Made by a program: the position numbers and the translations under genes. DNA of 64,000 nucleotides from AC-32 sp963754265 (GTDB taxonomy: Bacteria; Actinomycetota; Thermoleophilia; Gaiellales; Gaiellaceae): the NCBI GenBank assembly GCA_963754265.1, contig CAVWFB010000002.1:84652-148651 (forward strand), given 5' to 3'. The notes beneath the pieces were generated by a model. The model was given only the letters and a program-made list of their open reading frames with translations, was not told the DNA's origin and searched no databases. Each line of letters opens with the position of its first letter. Position 1 is the stretch's first letter. Positions 1 to 9,256 of this stretch are shown here, in pieces.

Positions 1-821
1 ACCGCAGGATCCTCGCCGCCCTGCTCCGTTCCGACATCGAGGTCAAGGGCGACTTCAACCCGAAGATCTTCCACCAGAAGTTCGTCCTGCGCGACTTCCG
101 CAACGGCCGGGCCACCACCCCCGGCAACCCCGCGCTGCTCTCCGGGTCGGCGAACTTCACCTTCACGGACACCCACCGGAACCTGAACCACGTCTTCGTG
201 TTCCGCAACAGCAACGTCTGCCGCCAGTACGAGCTCGAGATCGAGCAGCTGAAGCTCGGACGCTTCGGCCGCGAGATCCACGGCGACGTGCCGAAGGTCT
301 TCGACCTCGGCGGCATACCGACGAAGGTGCTCTTCGCACCGGTACACACGCCCGAGCTCGAGATCATGAAGCAGATGCTCAAGGGCGAGCACGAGGTCTA
401 CTTCGCGATCTTCACGTTCGCCGGCTCCTCCGGGATCGACGACACGATGCTCTCCCTCGCACGCGGCGGGATGACCATCACGGGCGCGCTCGACCGGGGC
501 CAGGCGGCTCAGGGCTGGGCCGCGCCGAAGACGATGAGCGACCCGAGCATCAGCCTCTTCCAGCCGACGAAGACCTCCGGCGTGCGCAAGCTCCATCACA
601 AGCTGATGGTGATCGACGAGCGAATCGTCGTCGCGGGCAGCTTCAACTACACCGAGCCCGCCAACGACTACAACGACGAGAACATCTTCGTCCTGGGATC
701 GGTGGACCCGGTCAGCCACGGCGTCACGGTCGCGCCGCAGCCCGTCGAGGAGCTCGCCCGCCACATGAAGGCCGAGATCCAGCGGATCATCGCGGAGCTC
801 AGCGAGCCGTACGTGCCGTAG
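1..821 (+). CDS. phospholipase D-like protein, 5' truncated by window edge
   Basis: The open frame runs from base 3 with no start codon in view, so the N-terminus lies outside the window. Two PLD half-sites are visible. The first has FHQKFVLRD followed by GSANFT (around bases 66-165); the second has LHHKLMVIDE followed by GSFNYTEPAN (around 592-665). Each holds the HxK, the downstream Asp/Glu and the GSxN element of the HKD superfamily, whose members cleave phosphodiester bonds through a His nucleophile. The substrate (phospholipid, nucleic acid or other) cannot be told. It converges on the prephenate dehydratase gene, with only 3 bp between the two stop codons. Confidence 0.8.
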   Translation, partial: RRILAALLRSDIEVKGDFNPKIFHQKFVLRDFRNGRATTPGNPALLSGSANFTFTDTHRNLNHVFVFRNSNVCRQYELEIEQLKLGRFGREIHGDVPKVFDLGGIPTKVLFAPVHTPELEIMKQMLKGEHEVYFAIFTFAGSSGIDDTMLSLARGGMTITGALDRGQAAQGWAAPKTMSDPSISLFQPTKTSGVRKLHHKLMVIDERIVVAGSFNYTEPANDYNDENIFVLGSVDPVSHGVTVAPQPVEELARHMKAEIQRIIAELSEPYVP

Positions 822-824
822 CTG

Positions 825-1649
825 TTAGCCCTTCTGCGGGACCGCGGCCGCGTATGTGCCGAGGAGCCGGGTGAAGGTCGCGTGCTGGCTCAGCTCGGCG
901 AGCGCGTCGACCATCTCCGGCATGTCGGCCGGCGCCTGGACGTCGGCGTAGAAGACGTACTCCCACGGACGTCCGGCCCGCGGGCGCGACTCGAGCTTCG
1001 TCAGGTTCAGGTGCCGCTCGGCGAGCGAGCCGAGGCAGCGATAGAGCGAGCCGGCGACGTGACCGACTCCGAAGACGAGCGACGACTTGTCCGGCTCGGC
1101 GAGCGGCGAAGCGTCGCGCGAGAGCGCGCCGAAGCGCGTGTAGTTGTCGGGGTACGTCTGGATCCGGTCGGCGAGGACTTCCAGCCCGTACAGCTCTGCC
1201 GCGCGCCGGGATGCGATCGCCGCCGTCCGCTCGAGCCGGTTCTCCGCGATCTGCTTCGCCGCCCCGGCGGTGTTGTACTCGGCCCGCACGGTCACGTCGA
1301 GGGCGCTGAGGAACTCCTCGCACTGGGCGATCGCCTGTGGATGCGAGACCACCTCGCCCAGTTCGTCGATCGTCGAGCCCGGCAGCGCGAGCAGCGAGTG
1401 GTCGACGCGCACGATCGTCTCGCCGACGAGGTGGAGGCCGTGCCGCAGGAAGAGGTCGTAGGTCTCGTTGATGCTGCCCGCCTGCGAGTTGTCCATCGGC
1501 ACGAGCCCCAGGGCCGCGCGGCCGACCTCGACCGCCTCGAACACCGTGCGGATCGACGGTTGCGGCCGATGCTCCGCTTCGGGGAAGAGCGCAATCGCGC
1601 CCTGCTCGGAGTAGGCACCGGGCTCGCCCTGGTAGGCGACAACGTCCAA
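825..1649 (-). CDS. pheA: prephenate dehydratase
   Basis: Converts prephenate to phenylpyruvate in phenylalanine synthesis. The 274-residue length fits the monofunctional enzyme. The catalytic domain begins VAYQGEPGAYSEQ and includes the TRF signature (DNYTRFGAL, about residue 167). A C-terminal ACT domain carries ESRP (about residue 219), the element that binds phenylalanine for feedback inhibition. The start is TTG at 1649, placed 3 bp after the stop of the M24 gene, so the gene is probably translated from the same message as the transporter operon upstream. A biosynthetic gene at the end of an apparently catabolic operon is slightly odd. Confidence 0.93.
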   Translation of the reverse strand: MDVVAYQGEPGAYSEQGAIALFPEAEHRPQPSIRTVFEAVEVGRAALGLVPMDNSQAGSINETYDLFLRHGLHLVGETIVRVDHSLLALPGSTIDELGEVVSHPQAIAQCEEFLSALDVTVRAEYNTAGAAKQIAENRLERTAAIASRRAAELYGLEVLADRIQTYPDNYTRFGALSRDASPLAEPDKSSLVFGVGHVAGSLYRCLGSLAERHLNLTKLESRPRAGRPWEYVFYADVQAPADMPEMVDALAELSQHATFTRLLGTYAAAVPQKG

Positions 1650-1652
1650 GCG

Positions 1653-2729
1653 CTAGGCAGGCTCGAAGATCTGCGAGGGAAGACCCGAGAGCGGGATTCC
1701 ACCGTCCGGCCCGACGAGCCACGTCTCCTGCATGTAGAGGCAGTCGTGGCCGTTCTCGGCGATCGCGTGTGGGTGCATCGAGAAGACCATGTTCTCCTCG
1801 AGCTCGGTCTCGACGCCCTCACCGATCTTCGGAAACTCGATCATCGTCATGCCGATCGAGTGGCCGGTGACGTGGCCGAGGTGGTAGCCGCGGTCGGTGA
1901 ACCCCTTCGAGACCGCCCGGTGGGCGTCGTGCGCGGTCGCGCCGGGCCGAAGCGCGGTCTTCGCGGCCTCGAAGTACTCGTCGTAGGCCTCGTTCATGCG
2001 CTGCACCTCCTCGTTCGGGGTCCCGAGCGCGCGGGAGACCTCGACCCAGTGCCCGCCCGGGCCCGCGATCTCGAGTGACGGGACGCAGAAGTCGCCGAGG
2101 ATCGTCTCGGCGCGCGCGATCGCGAATTCGGCCCCGACGAGCACCATGTTCATCGTCAGCCGGCCGCAGCCGCGCTCGACGAACAGGTTCTCGGCCGGAG
2201 CGAGGGCGTCGGCCGCGCTGCGCCCGGGCTGGTAGGCCTCGTGGAAGGCGTGGAAGCCGTCGGTGTTGATCCGGACGCTCTCGCGCACCGACTCGAGCTC
2301 CTCGTCGCTCTTGACCGCTCGGGCGTGGTCGAAGGCGACGTCCCAGTTGACGAGCTCGGCGTGGTCCTCGAGCGCCTCGTGGTCGCGCACTGCCATCACG
2401 TAGTCGAGCCCGTAGACGCCGACCCGCCGGCCGCGCAGCCGGTCGGCGAGCCAGTCGCCGGGCCGGTCGGCGAACACCTGGTCCTCGATCCAGCTCGTCC
2501 CGTGCTCGCCGACATAGCGGGCCTCGCTCGGGAAGACGATCGCCGGCTCGCCCTCTCGCGGCAGCACGACGTAGGCATAGCGGTGGACGATCTGGAACCC
2601 GGAGAGGTACGTGACCGCGCCCTCGAAGCCCGTGTACTCGCTCCCGCAGACGAGCGCAGCGTCGAGCCCGTCGCGCTCCAGCGCCGCGCGGACGTTCGCG
2701 TAGCGGCGCTCGATCTCTCCCCTGCTCAC
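1653..2729 (-). CDS. M24-fold hydrolase, creatinase-like, metal ligands degenerate
   Basis: A 358-residue pita-bread (M24/creatinase) protein with an N-terminal creatinase-type domain and a C-terminal catalytic fold. The GTG start at 2729 overlaps the previous stop as GTGA; the open frame extends further but without homology. The usual M24 metal ligands are not conserved: the Asp pair region reads SLEIAGPGGHWVEVS, and the position of the first Glu reads SMHPH. HVTGHSIG and a late Glu (QETWLV) remain. Creatinase is the known metal-independent member of this fold, so hydrolysis of a C-N bond other than a peptide is plausible. The substrate is unknown. Confidence 0.75.
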   Translation of the reverse strand: MSRGEIERRYANVRAALERDGLDAALVCGSEYTGFEGAVTYLSGFQIVHRYAYVVLPREGEPAIVFPSEARYVGEHGTSWIEDQVFADRPGDWLADRLRGRRVGVYGLDYVMAVRDHEALEDHAELVNWDVAFDHARAVKSDEELESVRESVRINTDGFHAFHEAYQPGRSAADALAPAENLFVERGCGRLTMNMVLVGAEFAIARAETILGDFCVPSLEIAGPGGHWVEVSRALGTPNEEVQRMNEAYDEYFEAAKTALRPGATAHDAHRAVSKGFTDRGYHLGHVTGHSIGMTMIEFPKIGEGVETELEENMVFSMHPHAIAENGHDCLYMQETWLVGPDGGIPLSGLPSQIFEPA

Positions 2730-3640
2730 CACGACGCCTCCAGTCCCTTCACCAGGGCGAGTATCGCGTCGTTGAGCGGAGCCGGCACGCCGTGCTCGCG
2801 GCCGAAGCGGACGATCCCGCCGTTCAGGTAGTCGATCTCGGTCGCTCGGTGGGCCTCCACGTCCTGGAGCATGCTGGCCTTGTGGTCGTAGGCGACCTCC
2901 GGTTTCGCGGCGTGGTCGATCAGCTCCTCGGGATCGGCGTCGAGCTCGATGCCCTGGGCTGCGGCGACCGCCGTGCCCTCGTCCACGAGCCCCGTGACGA
3001 GCCGGCGGAGGCCCGGGTTCTCGCACACGCGGCCGTGCGTCAGCCCGGTCAGCGCGCCGACGGGGTTGGTGGCGGCGTTGAAGATGAGCTTGCGCCACTG
3101 GGGCCCGCGGGCGTCGCTGACCGCCTCGGTCGGCAGGCCCGCCCGGGAGCACGCCGCGGCGAGGCGCTCGACCTCTTCGAATGGCGGCGGGCTCGGCTCG
3201 AAGGGGCCGATCGTCGTGTCGCCTTTCACGTCCCACTGGACGTGGCCCGGCTCGACGACCCGGCCGGCGGGGAAGGTGGTGCCGCGGATCACGCGCGGCA
3301 CGTGCTCGGCCAGCGCCTCCTCGTTGCCGATCCCGTTCTGGACCGAGCAGACCGAGCCGTCGGCGAACGCGGCCGCCGTCGCCGCGATCGCGGGCTCGGT
3401 GTGCATTGCCTTCGTCGCGACGATCCCGAAGTCGCAGGCGGGCACCTCGCCGGGGTCGCTCGTCGCGCGGACACTGCCGACCACCTCGCCTGCTCCCGAG
3501 AGCCGCAGGCCGTTCGCGTTGATCGCCTCCACGTGCTCGCGCGCGAGGTCGTAGGCCCAGACCTCGACGTCGTCGAGCCGGGCAAGGTTCGCGGCGAAGA
3601 TCGAGCCGACCGCGCCGCAGCCGACGATGCAGACCCTCAC
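2726..3640 (-). CDS. ketopantoate reductase-family NAD(P)-dependent dehydrogenase (copy 1)
   Basis: A 304-residue ApbA/PanE-fold protein. The N-terminus VRVCIVGCGAVGS is the Rossmann glycine motif. The ATKAMHT lysine and the WRKLIFNAATNPVGAL helix match the catalytic Lys and Asn region of 2-dehydropantoate 2-reductases. The GTG start at 3640 overlaps the LivM stop (GTGA), so it is translationally coupled to the transporter. A second member of the family lies at 8361-9245. Two copies in catabolic operons, without other pantothenate genes, suggest reduction or oxidation of a 2-oxo or 3-hydroxy acid intermediate rather than vitamin synthesis. That is inference. Confidence 0.82.
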   Translation of the reverse strand: MRVCIVGCGAVGSIFAANLARLDDVEVWAYDLAREHVEAINANGLRLSGAGEVVGSVRATSDPGEVPACDFGIVATKAMHTEPAIAATAAAFADGSVCSVQNGIGNEEALAEHVPRVIRGTTFPAGRVVEPGHVQWDVKGDTTIGPFEPSPPPFEEVERLAAACSRAGLPTEAVSDARGPQWRKLIFNAATNPVGALTGLTHGRVCENPGLRRLVTGLVDEGTAVAAAQGIELDADPEELIDHAAKPEVAYDHKASMLQDVEAHRATEIDYLNGGIVRFGREHGVPAPLNDAILALVKGLEASW

Positions 3641-4668
3641 GCGCCCGCCTCCGCCGCGCGTCGGCGCCGGCGCGGCAGCCGCAGCTCCCTCCCGCCGGTG
3701 AGGCCCGATGGACGCAGAATCAGCACGAGCGCCATGATCGCCGCCAGGCACACCAGCCGTGAGCCCGACGGCAGGTCGAGCTTGTGGCCGAAGACGTGGA
3801 TGCCCTGTTCGGCCTGGGTGAGGAACGAATCGAGGCCGCTGATCGCCAGCGCCCCGACCACCGCCCCCCAGAGGCTGGTGATCCCGCCGACGACGAGCAT
3901 CGCCAGGGTCAGGAAGGTCAGCTCGAGGTACACCTGCTCGGTCGTGATCGAGCCGAGCTGGTGGACGAGCAGCCCGCCGGCGAACCCGGCCAGCGCGCCG
4001 GAGAGCGTGAAGGCCCAGAGCCGCTGCCGGTGCACGTGTACCCCGACTCCACGCGCCGCCGCCGGGTCCTCGCGCGAGGCGCGCAGCTGTCGCCCGAGGC
4101 GGCTGCGCTGGTAGGCGAAGGCGACCGCGATCACGACCAGAGCGCCGAGCGTTCCCTGCAACGGCCCGGTCGACTCGGGCACCAGGGAGAGCGTCGTCGC
4201 GCCGGGCCCGATCTTCGTCCACTCGCGCAGGATGTTGTGCGTGATCTCGAGCACGGCGAACGTGGCGATTCCCGCCGCGAGGCCGGAGAGACGCATCAGC
4301 GGCAAGCCGACGAGGAACGCGAAGACGCCGCCGAACGCGGCCGCGAGCAGGAGCGAGGGCACGTTGCCGATCGTGTGGTCGCGCAGAAGCGGGAAGAGCG
4401 TCGTCAGCACGCCCTTCTTCGACTCCAGCGGCACCGTCATCACCCCGGCGGCGAAGGCACCGATGGCGACGAAGCTGATCTGCCCGAAGGAGACCACGCC
4501 CGAGTTACCCACGAACACGTAGATCGCGACCACGATCGCCACCGAGATGAGCGCGTTCAGGAAGTAGACCTGGTTCGCGAGCGAGGCGGTGGTCGCCACG
4601 AGGCCGACCGCGATCACCAGCACCGACGGGCCGAGCAGCTCGACAGCGGCGTCGACGTAGCGCGTCAT
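3637..4668 (-). CDS. livM: branched-chain amino acid-type ABC transporter permease LivM
   Basis: A 343-residue integral membrane protein with roughly eight to ten hydrophobic segments, including the GVVSFGQISFVAIGAFAAG element typical of LivM permeases. The C-terminus is a short Arg-rich cytoplasmic tail. The ATG start at 4668 overlaps the LivH stop as ATGA. It forms the membrane pore with LivH and is energised by LivF and LivG encoded just upstream in the same operon. HAAT-family transporters take up amino acids, amides, urea or aromatic acids, so the substrate is not fixed by family. Confidence 0.88.
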   Translation of the reverse strand: MTRYVDAAVELLGPSVLVIAVGLVATTASLANQVYFLNALISVAIVVAIYVFVGNSGVVSFGQISFVAIGAFAAGVMTVPLESKKGVLTTLFPLLRDHTIGNVPSLLLAAAFGGVFAFLVGLPLMRLSGLAAGIATFAVLEITHNILREWTKIGPGATTLSLVPESTGPLQGTLGALVVIAVAFAYQRSRLGRQLRASREDPAAARGVGVHVHRQRLWAFTLSGALAGFAGGLLVHQLGSITTEQVYLELTFLTLAMLVVGGITSLWGAVVGALAISGLDSFLTQAEQGIHVFGHKLDLPSGSRLVCLAAIMALVLILRPSGLTGGRELRLPRRRRRAAEAGA

Positions 4669-5582
4669 ACGCGGTCGACGGCCGCCCGCCGGCCCCAGGC
4701 GAAGAGTCCCGCCGGCCGGAGCAGCAGGACGAGGATGACGAGGGCGAAGAGGACCGAGGGGAGGTAGACCGTGCTGTTGGTCGGGAGCACGCCGTTGATC
4801 ACGCCTGAGGCGAATCCGATCGTGAAGCCGCCGAGAGTCGCCGTCCAGAGGCGGTCGATTCCGCCCACGACGACGCCGACGAGCACGATGATCGTGTCGT
4901 GCAGCGCGAAGTCCGGCGTCACCAGCGGGAACTGCACGGTCATCATCACCGCGACCGCCGCGGCCAGGAGGCCGGACACGACGACCGCGAACGCGATCAC
5001 GCGGTTCGCGCGCACCCCCAGGAGCCGGGCCGTACGGAAGTCGCTGGCCGCGGCGCGCGTGTGCAGGCCAATCGTCGTTCGCGTGAGCAGCAACACGAGC
5101 ACGAGCATCGCGAAGAGCGCGACCGCGACCGAGACGAGCGTGATCTTGCGGATGTCGACACCGTGCACGGTGAGCGGCTGGCTGAGCGAGGTGAGGGAGG
5201 GCGCCACCTCCCCGAGTAGGCCATCGCGCAGGTCGACGATCAGCGCGACCGCCTGCAACAGGAAGGCGATCGCGAAGGTCGTGACGAGCATGACCGCCGG
5301 CGACTGGCCGCGGAGAGGCCGGAACACGACCAAGTCCATCGCCAGCGAGAGCGCGACGACGACGCCGAAGCAGGCCAGGATGCTCTCCCACGTCGCCCAG
5401 CCCGAGGTGTAGGCCAGCGTGTACGCGCCGGCCATCACCAGCTGGCCGTAGGCGAAGTTGACGAGTCGGAGCACCCCGAAGACGAGCCCGATCCCGACAG
5501 CCATCAGCGCGTAGATCGCGCCCAGCCCGACCGCGTCCGAAAGGGTCTGGAAGTCGGGGAAGTGGAGGGCGGCGAGGATCAC
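4665..5582 (-). CDS. livH: branched-chain amino acid-type ABC transporter permease LivH
   Basis: A 305-residue inner-membrane permease. The N-terminal GAIYALMAVGIGLVFGVLRL and NFAYGQLVMAGAY segments are characteristic of LivH. The GTG start at 5582 overlaps the LivF stop (GTGA). It pairs with LivM, whose start overlaps its own stop, which implies balanced, coupled translation of the two pore subunits. Confidence 0.9.
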   Translation of the reverse strand: MILAALHFPDFQTLSDAVGLGAIYALMAVGIGLVFGVLRLVNFAYGQLVMAGAYTLAYTSGWATWESILACFGVVVALSLAMDLVVFRPLRGQSPAVMLVTTFAIAFLLQAVALIVDLRDGLLGEVAPSLTSLSQPLTVHGVDIRKITLVSVAVALFAMLVLVLLLTRTTIGLHTRAAASDFRTARLLGVRANRVIAFAVVVSGLLAAAVAVMMTVQFPLVTPDFALHDTIIVLVGVVVGGIDRLWTATLGGFTIGFASGVINGVLPTNSTVYLPSVLFALVILVLLLRPAGLFAWGRRAAVDRV

Positions 5583-6292
5583 GAGGCGAGGTAGGCAGCG
5601 ACGATCTTGTCGGGGTCCTTGGCGTCGGCGGGGGCGAGGGTCAGACCCAGCTCTCCCGCGACGAGCACGTGCGTCCGATCGGCCAGGGCAACGGTGTGCA
5701 GGGCGCGCTGCTCGACGAGCAGGATGGTCACGCCCCGCTCGCGGATCCTTCGCAGTGCGTGGAAGACCTCGTCGACCGCACGTGGCGCGAGGCCCAGCGA
5801 CGGCTCGTCGAGGAGCAGCACGTCCGGGTTGGCCACGAGCGCCCGCCCGATCGCCAGCTGCTGCTGTTGTCCTCCCGAGAGCACGCCGGCCGACCGGCGC
5901 CGGAACTCCTTCAGCATCGGGAAGAGGTCGTACGCCCGCGCGAGGGGATAGCCGCTCTTGGGGTCGCGGTTGGCCGCGAGCCCAAGTCGCAGGTTCTCCT
6001 CCACGGTGAAGTCGCCGAAGATGCGACGGCCTTCGGGCACGAGCGCGACCCCGCGCTGCGCGATCGACTCCGGGGAGCGTCCGCGCACAGAGCGCCCGAG
6101 CAGCCGGATCTCGCCGGCGTGCGCCGGAACAGCGCCCATGATCGCGTGAAGGGTCGTCGACTTACCGGCGCCGTTGGGGCCGATCAGCCCGACGATCTCG
6201 CCCGGAGCAACCTGGAGCGAGACGTCGCGCACCGCGGCCACGGTGCCGTAGCGCACCTCGAGCCCCTCGAGCTCCAGGACCGGGTCAGGCAT
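5579..6292 (-). CDS. livF: branched-chain amino acid-type ABC transporter ATPase LivF
   Basis: A 237-residue ATPase with Walker A GPNGAGKST, signature LSGGQQQQLAIGRAL, and Walker B VLLLDEPSLGLAPR, the last typical of LivF. The ATG at 6292 was chosen because the protein then begins MPDPVLELEGLEVRYG, as in the family, and overlaps the LivG stop by 8 bp. The longer open frame upstream is the shadow of LivG. It hydrolyses ATP to drive import through LivHM. Confidence 0.92.
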   Translation of the reverse strand: MPDPVLELEGLEVRYGTVAAVRDVSLQVAPGEIVGLIGPNGAGKSTTLHAIMGAVPAHAGEIRLLGRSVRGRSPESIAQRGVALVPEGRRIFGDFTVEENLRLGLAANRDPKSGYPLARAYDLFPMLKEFRRRSAGVLSGGQQQQLAIGRALVANPDVLLLDEPSLGLAPRAVDEVFHALRRIRERGVTILLVEQRALHTVALADRTHVLVAGELGLTLAPADAKDPDKIVAAYLAS

Positions 6293-7064
6293 CGGCGGAC
6301 TGGACCGCGGTCTCGCCGAGGTAGGCGGCCGCGACGTCGAGGTTGCCGCGGATCTCCTCGGGCGTTCCGGACGCGAGGGTGCGGCCCTGGTCGAGCACGT
6401 GGATCCGGTCGCAGACACCCATCACGAGCGCCATGTTGTGGTCGATCAGGAGGACACCGGCTCGATGGTCGTCGCGCACCGAGCGCACGACCTCGGCGAA
6501 CTCCGGCACCTCGGCCTCGGGGAGCCCCGCCGCAGGCTCGTCCATCAGCACGAAGGAGGGCGAGGTCGCGAGCACCCGGGCCACGCCCAGCCGCCGCTCG
6601 TCCCCCTGGGCGAGCGAGCCCGCCCGGGTTTCGGCCACGCCGGCGAGGCCCAGCAGGTCGAGCAGCCCGTCCGCGCGCCGGCGCGCCTCACGCGGACCAG
6701 CTCCCGAGCCGAGCGCGGCGACCTCGACGTTCTCGCGTACCGAGAGATCACGGAACGACCGGCTGTGCTGGAAGCTCCTGGCGATGCCCGCTCGCACGCG
6801 TCGGTGCGAGCTCCAGCGCGTGATCGTGCGCCCCGCGAGCTCGACAGAGCCTTCGTCGGGGAAGTCGAAGCCCGTGATCACGTTCACAAGCGTCGACTTG
6901 CCTGCGCCGTTAGGGCCGATCAGCCCGACGACGTCGTGCCGGTGAAGCTCGAGCGAGACGTCCTGCAGCGCCTGGACGCCCTCGAAAGAGCGTGACACGG
7001 AGGAGGCCCGAAGTGTCTCTCCGGGCCTCCTCTCGCTTTCTTCCGCGAGCGCCGTCCGCGGCAC
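6285..7064 (-). CDS. livG: branched-chain amino acid-type ABC transporter ATPase LivG
   Basis: A 259-residue ATPase with Walker A GPNGAGKSTLVN, a LivG-style relaxed signature LAQGDERRLGVARVL and Walker B FVLMDEPAAGLPEAE. The start is GTG at 7064, 12 bp downstream of the binding-protein stop. It forms the ATPase heterodimer with LivF. The first 15 or so residues before ETLRASSVSRSFEGV look non-conserved, so a slightly later start is possible. Confidence 0.9.
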   Translation of the reverse strand: MPRTALAEESERRPGETLRASSVSRSFEGVQALQDVSLELHRHDVVGLIGPNGAGKSTLVNVITGFDFPDEGSVELAGRTITRWSSHRRVRAGIARSFQHSRSFRDLSVRENVEVAALGSGAGPREARRRADGLLDLLGLAGVAETRAGSLAQGDERRLGVARVLATSPSFVLMDEPAAGLPEAEVPEFAEVVRSVRDDHRAGVLLIDHNMALVMGVCDRIHVLDQGRTLASGTPEEIRGNLDVAAAYLGETAVQSADA

Positions 7065-7076
7065 GCTCGCGCCAGG

Positions 7077-8294
7077 CTAGGGGAGCTTCGGGACGACCTT
7101 CGCCGTCACCGGGCCCACGTAGGACGCCTTGTTGTTCTGGATCTTGATCACCCGGTACTGCCGACCGAAGACGGTGTGCAGCTTCGGCGAGAAACTGATC
7201 TTCCCGCCGAGAACCGGGACCTGGTGGAACTTCTCGAGCTGAGCCGCGAGCGCGGAGCCCTTGAGCGAGCCGTGGGCCCGCTTGATCGCGAGGGCGACGC
7301 CGTCGATCGCGTCGGCCCCGCCGAGGAACCCGCCCGTGCCCGGGCCCCGATGCGTCGGGTCGGCCGCCTTGAGCGAGGCGATCATCTTGCGCACGTCCTT
7401 GCTCGGGTCGTCCCCGAACACCGACGCATAGGTGACGAAGTAGTAGTTCGTCACCTTCGGGCTGGACGTGTTCCAGTAGGTGCCGTCACCGGCCCAGGAG
7501 TTGAGAATCGGCGTGTTGTTGTGCAACGAGCGGAGGCCGGACACGAATGCCGGCAGCTCGCCGAACGCCGTCGAGGTCACGTAGACCGCAGCCTTGTGCG
7601 AGTTCAACCGGCTGACGGCGGTGTTGACGTTGTTCGCGCCGGTGGCGTAGCTCTCGCGGTCGACCACCTTCCCGCCGAGCTGGCGGAAGCGCTTGTCGAA
7701 GGCCTGCACGACGTTCTTGAAGTAGACGAGCAGCGTGTTCGTCGCCAGGCCGGCTGTCTTCCAGCCGCGCTTGATGGCGTACTGCGCCATCGCGGACCCC
7801 TCGTCCTGAGCGACGTTGCCGAAGCTGAACGCGAGCTTGCCCTGCTTGCTGAAACGCTTCGGCCCCATCTGGTCGGTGCCGATGCACGGAGCGATCGCGA
7901 GCTTCCCGCGCTTGATCGTCTCCTGCACGACCGGCGTGGCGAAGTCGACGTCGCAGGTCACGAAGACGATGTTCGCGCCGCCGCCCAGCAGGCTGAGGGC
8001 ACACGACTTCGCCCTCGCCGCGTTGTTGTTCTGCGTGTCGCAGGTCTTGATCACGAACTTACGGCCGTCCACGCCGCCCTTCGCGTTGATCTGCTTGATG
8101 CGGATCTGCGCGGCCGCGAGAGCGGGATTGTCGAACGGCGCCATCTGCCCCTTCAGGTCATACGCCCAGCCGATCACGATCGGCTTCTTCGCCGCCGAGG
8201 CGGCAGACCCCCCGGTCGTGGCAGCGAGAGCGGCGATCGCCACAGCCGCACTTATGAGCACCACGAGAGCACTCCAACTAGTCGCACGTCTCAC
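7077..8294 (-). CDS. periplasmic/extracellular substrate-binding protein of a LivJ-type ABC transporter
   Basis: A 405-residue protein with a signal peptide: basic MRRATSW, then a hydrophobic stretch ending near GGSAASA. A type I periplasmic-binding fold follows, beginning KKPIVIGWAYDLKGQ. The start is GTG at 8294, preceded at 5-nt spacing by a strong ribosome-binding site (GGAGGG). It is the first gene of the transporter operon and should deliver substrate to LivHM. Specificity cannot be read from the sequence. Note the internal signature of extracellular ligand-binding receptors (NAKGGVDGRKFVI). Confidence 0.88.
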   Translation of the reverse strand: MRRATSWSALVVLISAAVAIAALAATTGGSAASAAKKPIVIGWAYDLKGQMAPFDNPALAAAQIRIKQINAKGGVDGRKFVIKTCDTQNNNAARAKSCALSLLGGGANIVFVTCDVDFATPVVQETIKRGKLAIAPCIGTDQMGPKRFSKQGKLAFSFGNVAQDEGSAMAQYAIKRGWKTAGLATNTLLVYFKNVVQAFDKRFRQLGGKVVDRESYATGANNVNTAVSRLNSHKAAVYVTSTAFGELPAFVSGLRSLHNNTPILNSWAGDGTYWNTSSPKVTNYYFVTYASVFGDDPSKDVRKMIASLKAADPTHRGPGTGGFLGGADAIDGVALAIKRAHGSLKGSALAAQLEKFHQVPVLGGKISFSPKLHTVFGRQYRVIKIQNNKASYVGPVTAKVVPKLP

Positions 8295-8360
8295 TGAACC
8301 CTCCTCGATAGAGAAACCCGGTCGCCAACAGGATATTCGAGTCGTCGCCGGGGTAGGCGG

Positions 8361-9245
8361 TCAATCGGGCTCCCACGAGGCCTCGCGCGCCTTCACGAGC
8401 CGGTAGAGGGCGGTGTGCAGCGGAACCGCCACGCCGAGTCGGTCCGCCTCCCGCACCAGGGCTCCGGTGATGTGGTCGATCTCGGTCGGCCGGTGAGCCT
8501 CGACGTCCTCCAGCATGGACGGGTAGTGGCGGCTTCCCCGCTGCGTCGCGAGGACGTTCATCTCCCACGGGTCCTCGTGCAGCTCGACCTCCGCCGCCTC
8601 GGCCACCCGCTTGCCCTCGTCCATGAGGTCCTGGACGAGGTACCCGAGATCGCTGAGCTGCTCGCGTGCGGCGAAATGGGGATCGTGCGGAAGGCCCGTC
8701 AGCGCCGCCACCGCATTCACCGTCGCGTTGAAGATCAGCTTCGACCACTGTGCCGGCCGCAGGTCGCGGAAGGCTTGCGCCTTGAGGCCGGACTCGACGA
8801 TCAGCGCCGCAGTCTCCTCGACCAGCTCGTACGGCGTGTCGCCGTAGGGGCCGAGCCACGTCTCGGTGTCGAGGATGTACTCGACGTGCGCGTCGGAGTG
8901 GCGCGTGCCGCTCATGAACGTGACCGCGGAGATGACGCGCCTGCCCGGGAAGACGTCCTCGGCTCCGAGCCCGTTCTGGACGGTCATCACCGCGGTCGCC
9001 GGCCAGTGGCCCTCGAGCCGCGCGGCCGCCGAGGCGAGCTCCGTGCCCTTGGTAGCCACGATCGCGAGCTCGGGCTCGGGCAGCTCGGCCGGGTCGGTCG
9101 CCGCCACGACGCGCGAGGTAAAGGCGTGCCGGCCGGAGACCGTCAGGCCCTGCTCGTTGAGCGCGCGCGCGTGCTCCTCGCGGCGGCACAGCACCGTGAC
9201 CTCGCAGACGCGGGCGAGGTGGCCGGCGTAGAGGCTGCCGATCAC
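8361..9245 (-). CDS. ketopantoate reductase-family dehydrogenase (copy 2); true start probably upstream of 9245
   Basis: A 294-residue frame from GTG 9245, homologous to the copy at 2726-3640: ATKGTELAS, WSKLIFNATVNAVAALTG and the same C-terminal EVDH-type region (RPTEIDHITG). The conserved Rossmann strand RVCIVGAG is encoded in frame upstream of the GTG (about 9246-9269) and would be lost if translation began there. The only codon at the expected N-terminal position is ATC at 9273-9275, not a standard start. Either a rare start is used or a base differs in this assembly. It overlaps the end of the TIM-barrel gene and is the last gene of the 13.9-8.4 kb operon. Confidence 0.78.
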   Translation of the reverse strand: MIGSLYAGHLARVCEVTVLCRREEHARALNEQGLTVSGRHAFTSRVVAATDPAELPEPELAIVATKGTELASAAARLEGHWPATAVMTVQNGLGAEDVFPGRRVISAVTFMSGTRHSDAHVEYILDTETWLGPYGDTPYELVEETAALIVESGLKAQAFRDLRPAQWSKLIFNATVNAVAALTGLPHDPHFAAREQLSDLGYLVQDLMDEGKRVAEAAEVELHEDPWEMNVLATQRGSRHYPSMLEDVEAHRPTEIDHITGALVREADRLGVAVPLHTALYRLVKAREASWEPD

Positions 9246-9256
9246 GCCGGCGCCGA

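Noticed and set aside
882..2078. Long plus-strand open frame of about 400 codons
   Set aside because: Antisense shadow of pheA and the M24 gene; the protein is Arg/Asp-rich with no motif, as expected from GC-rich reverse frames. Similar long shadows at 2792-4114, 10168-11634, 18607-20280 and 30391-31671 were dropped for the same reason.
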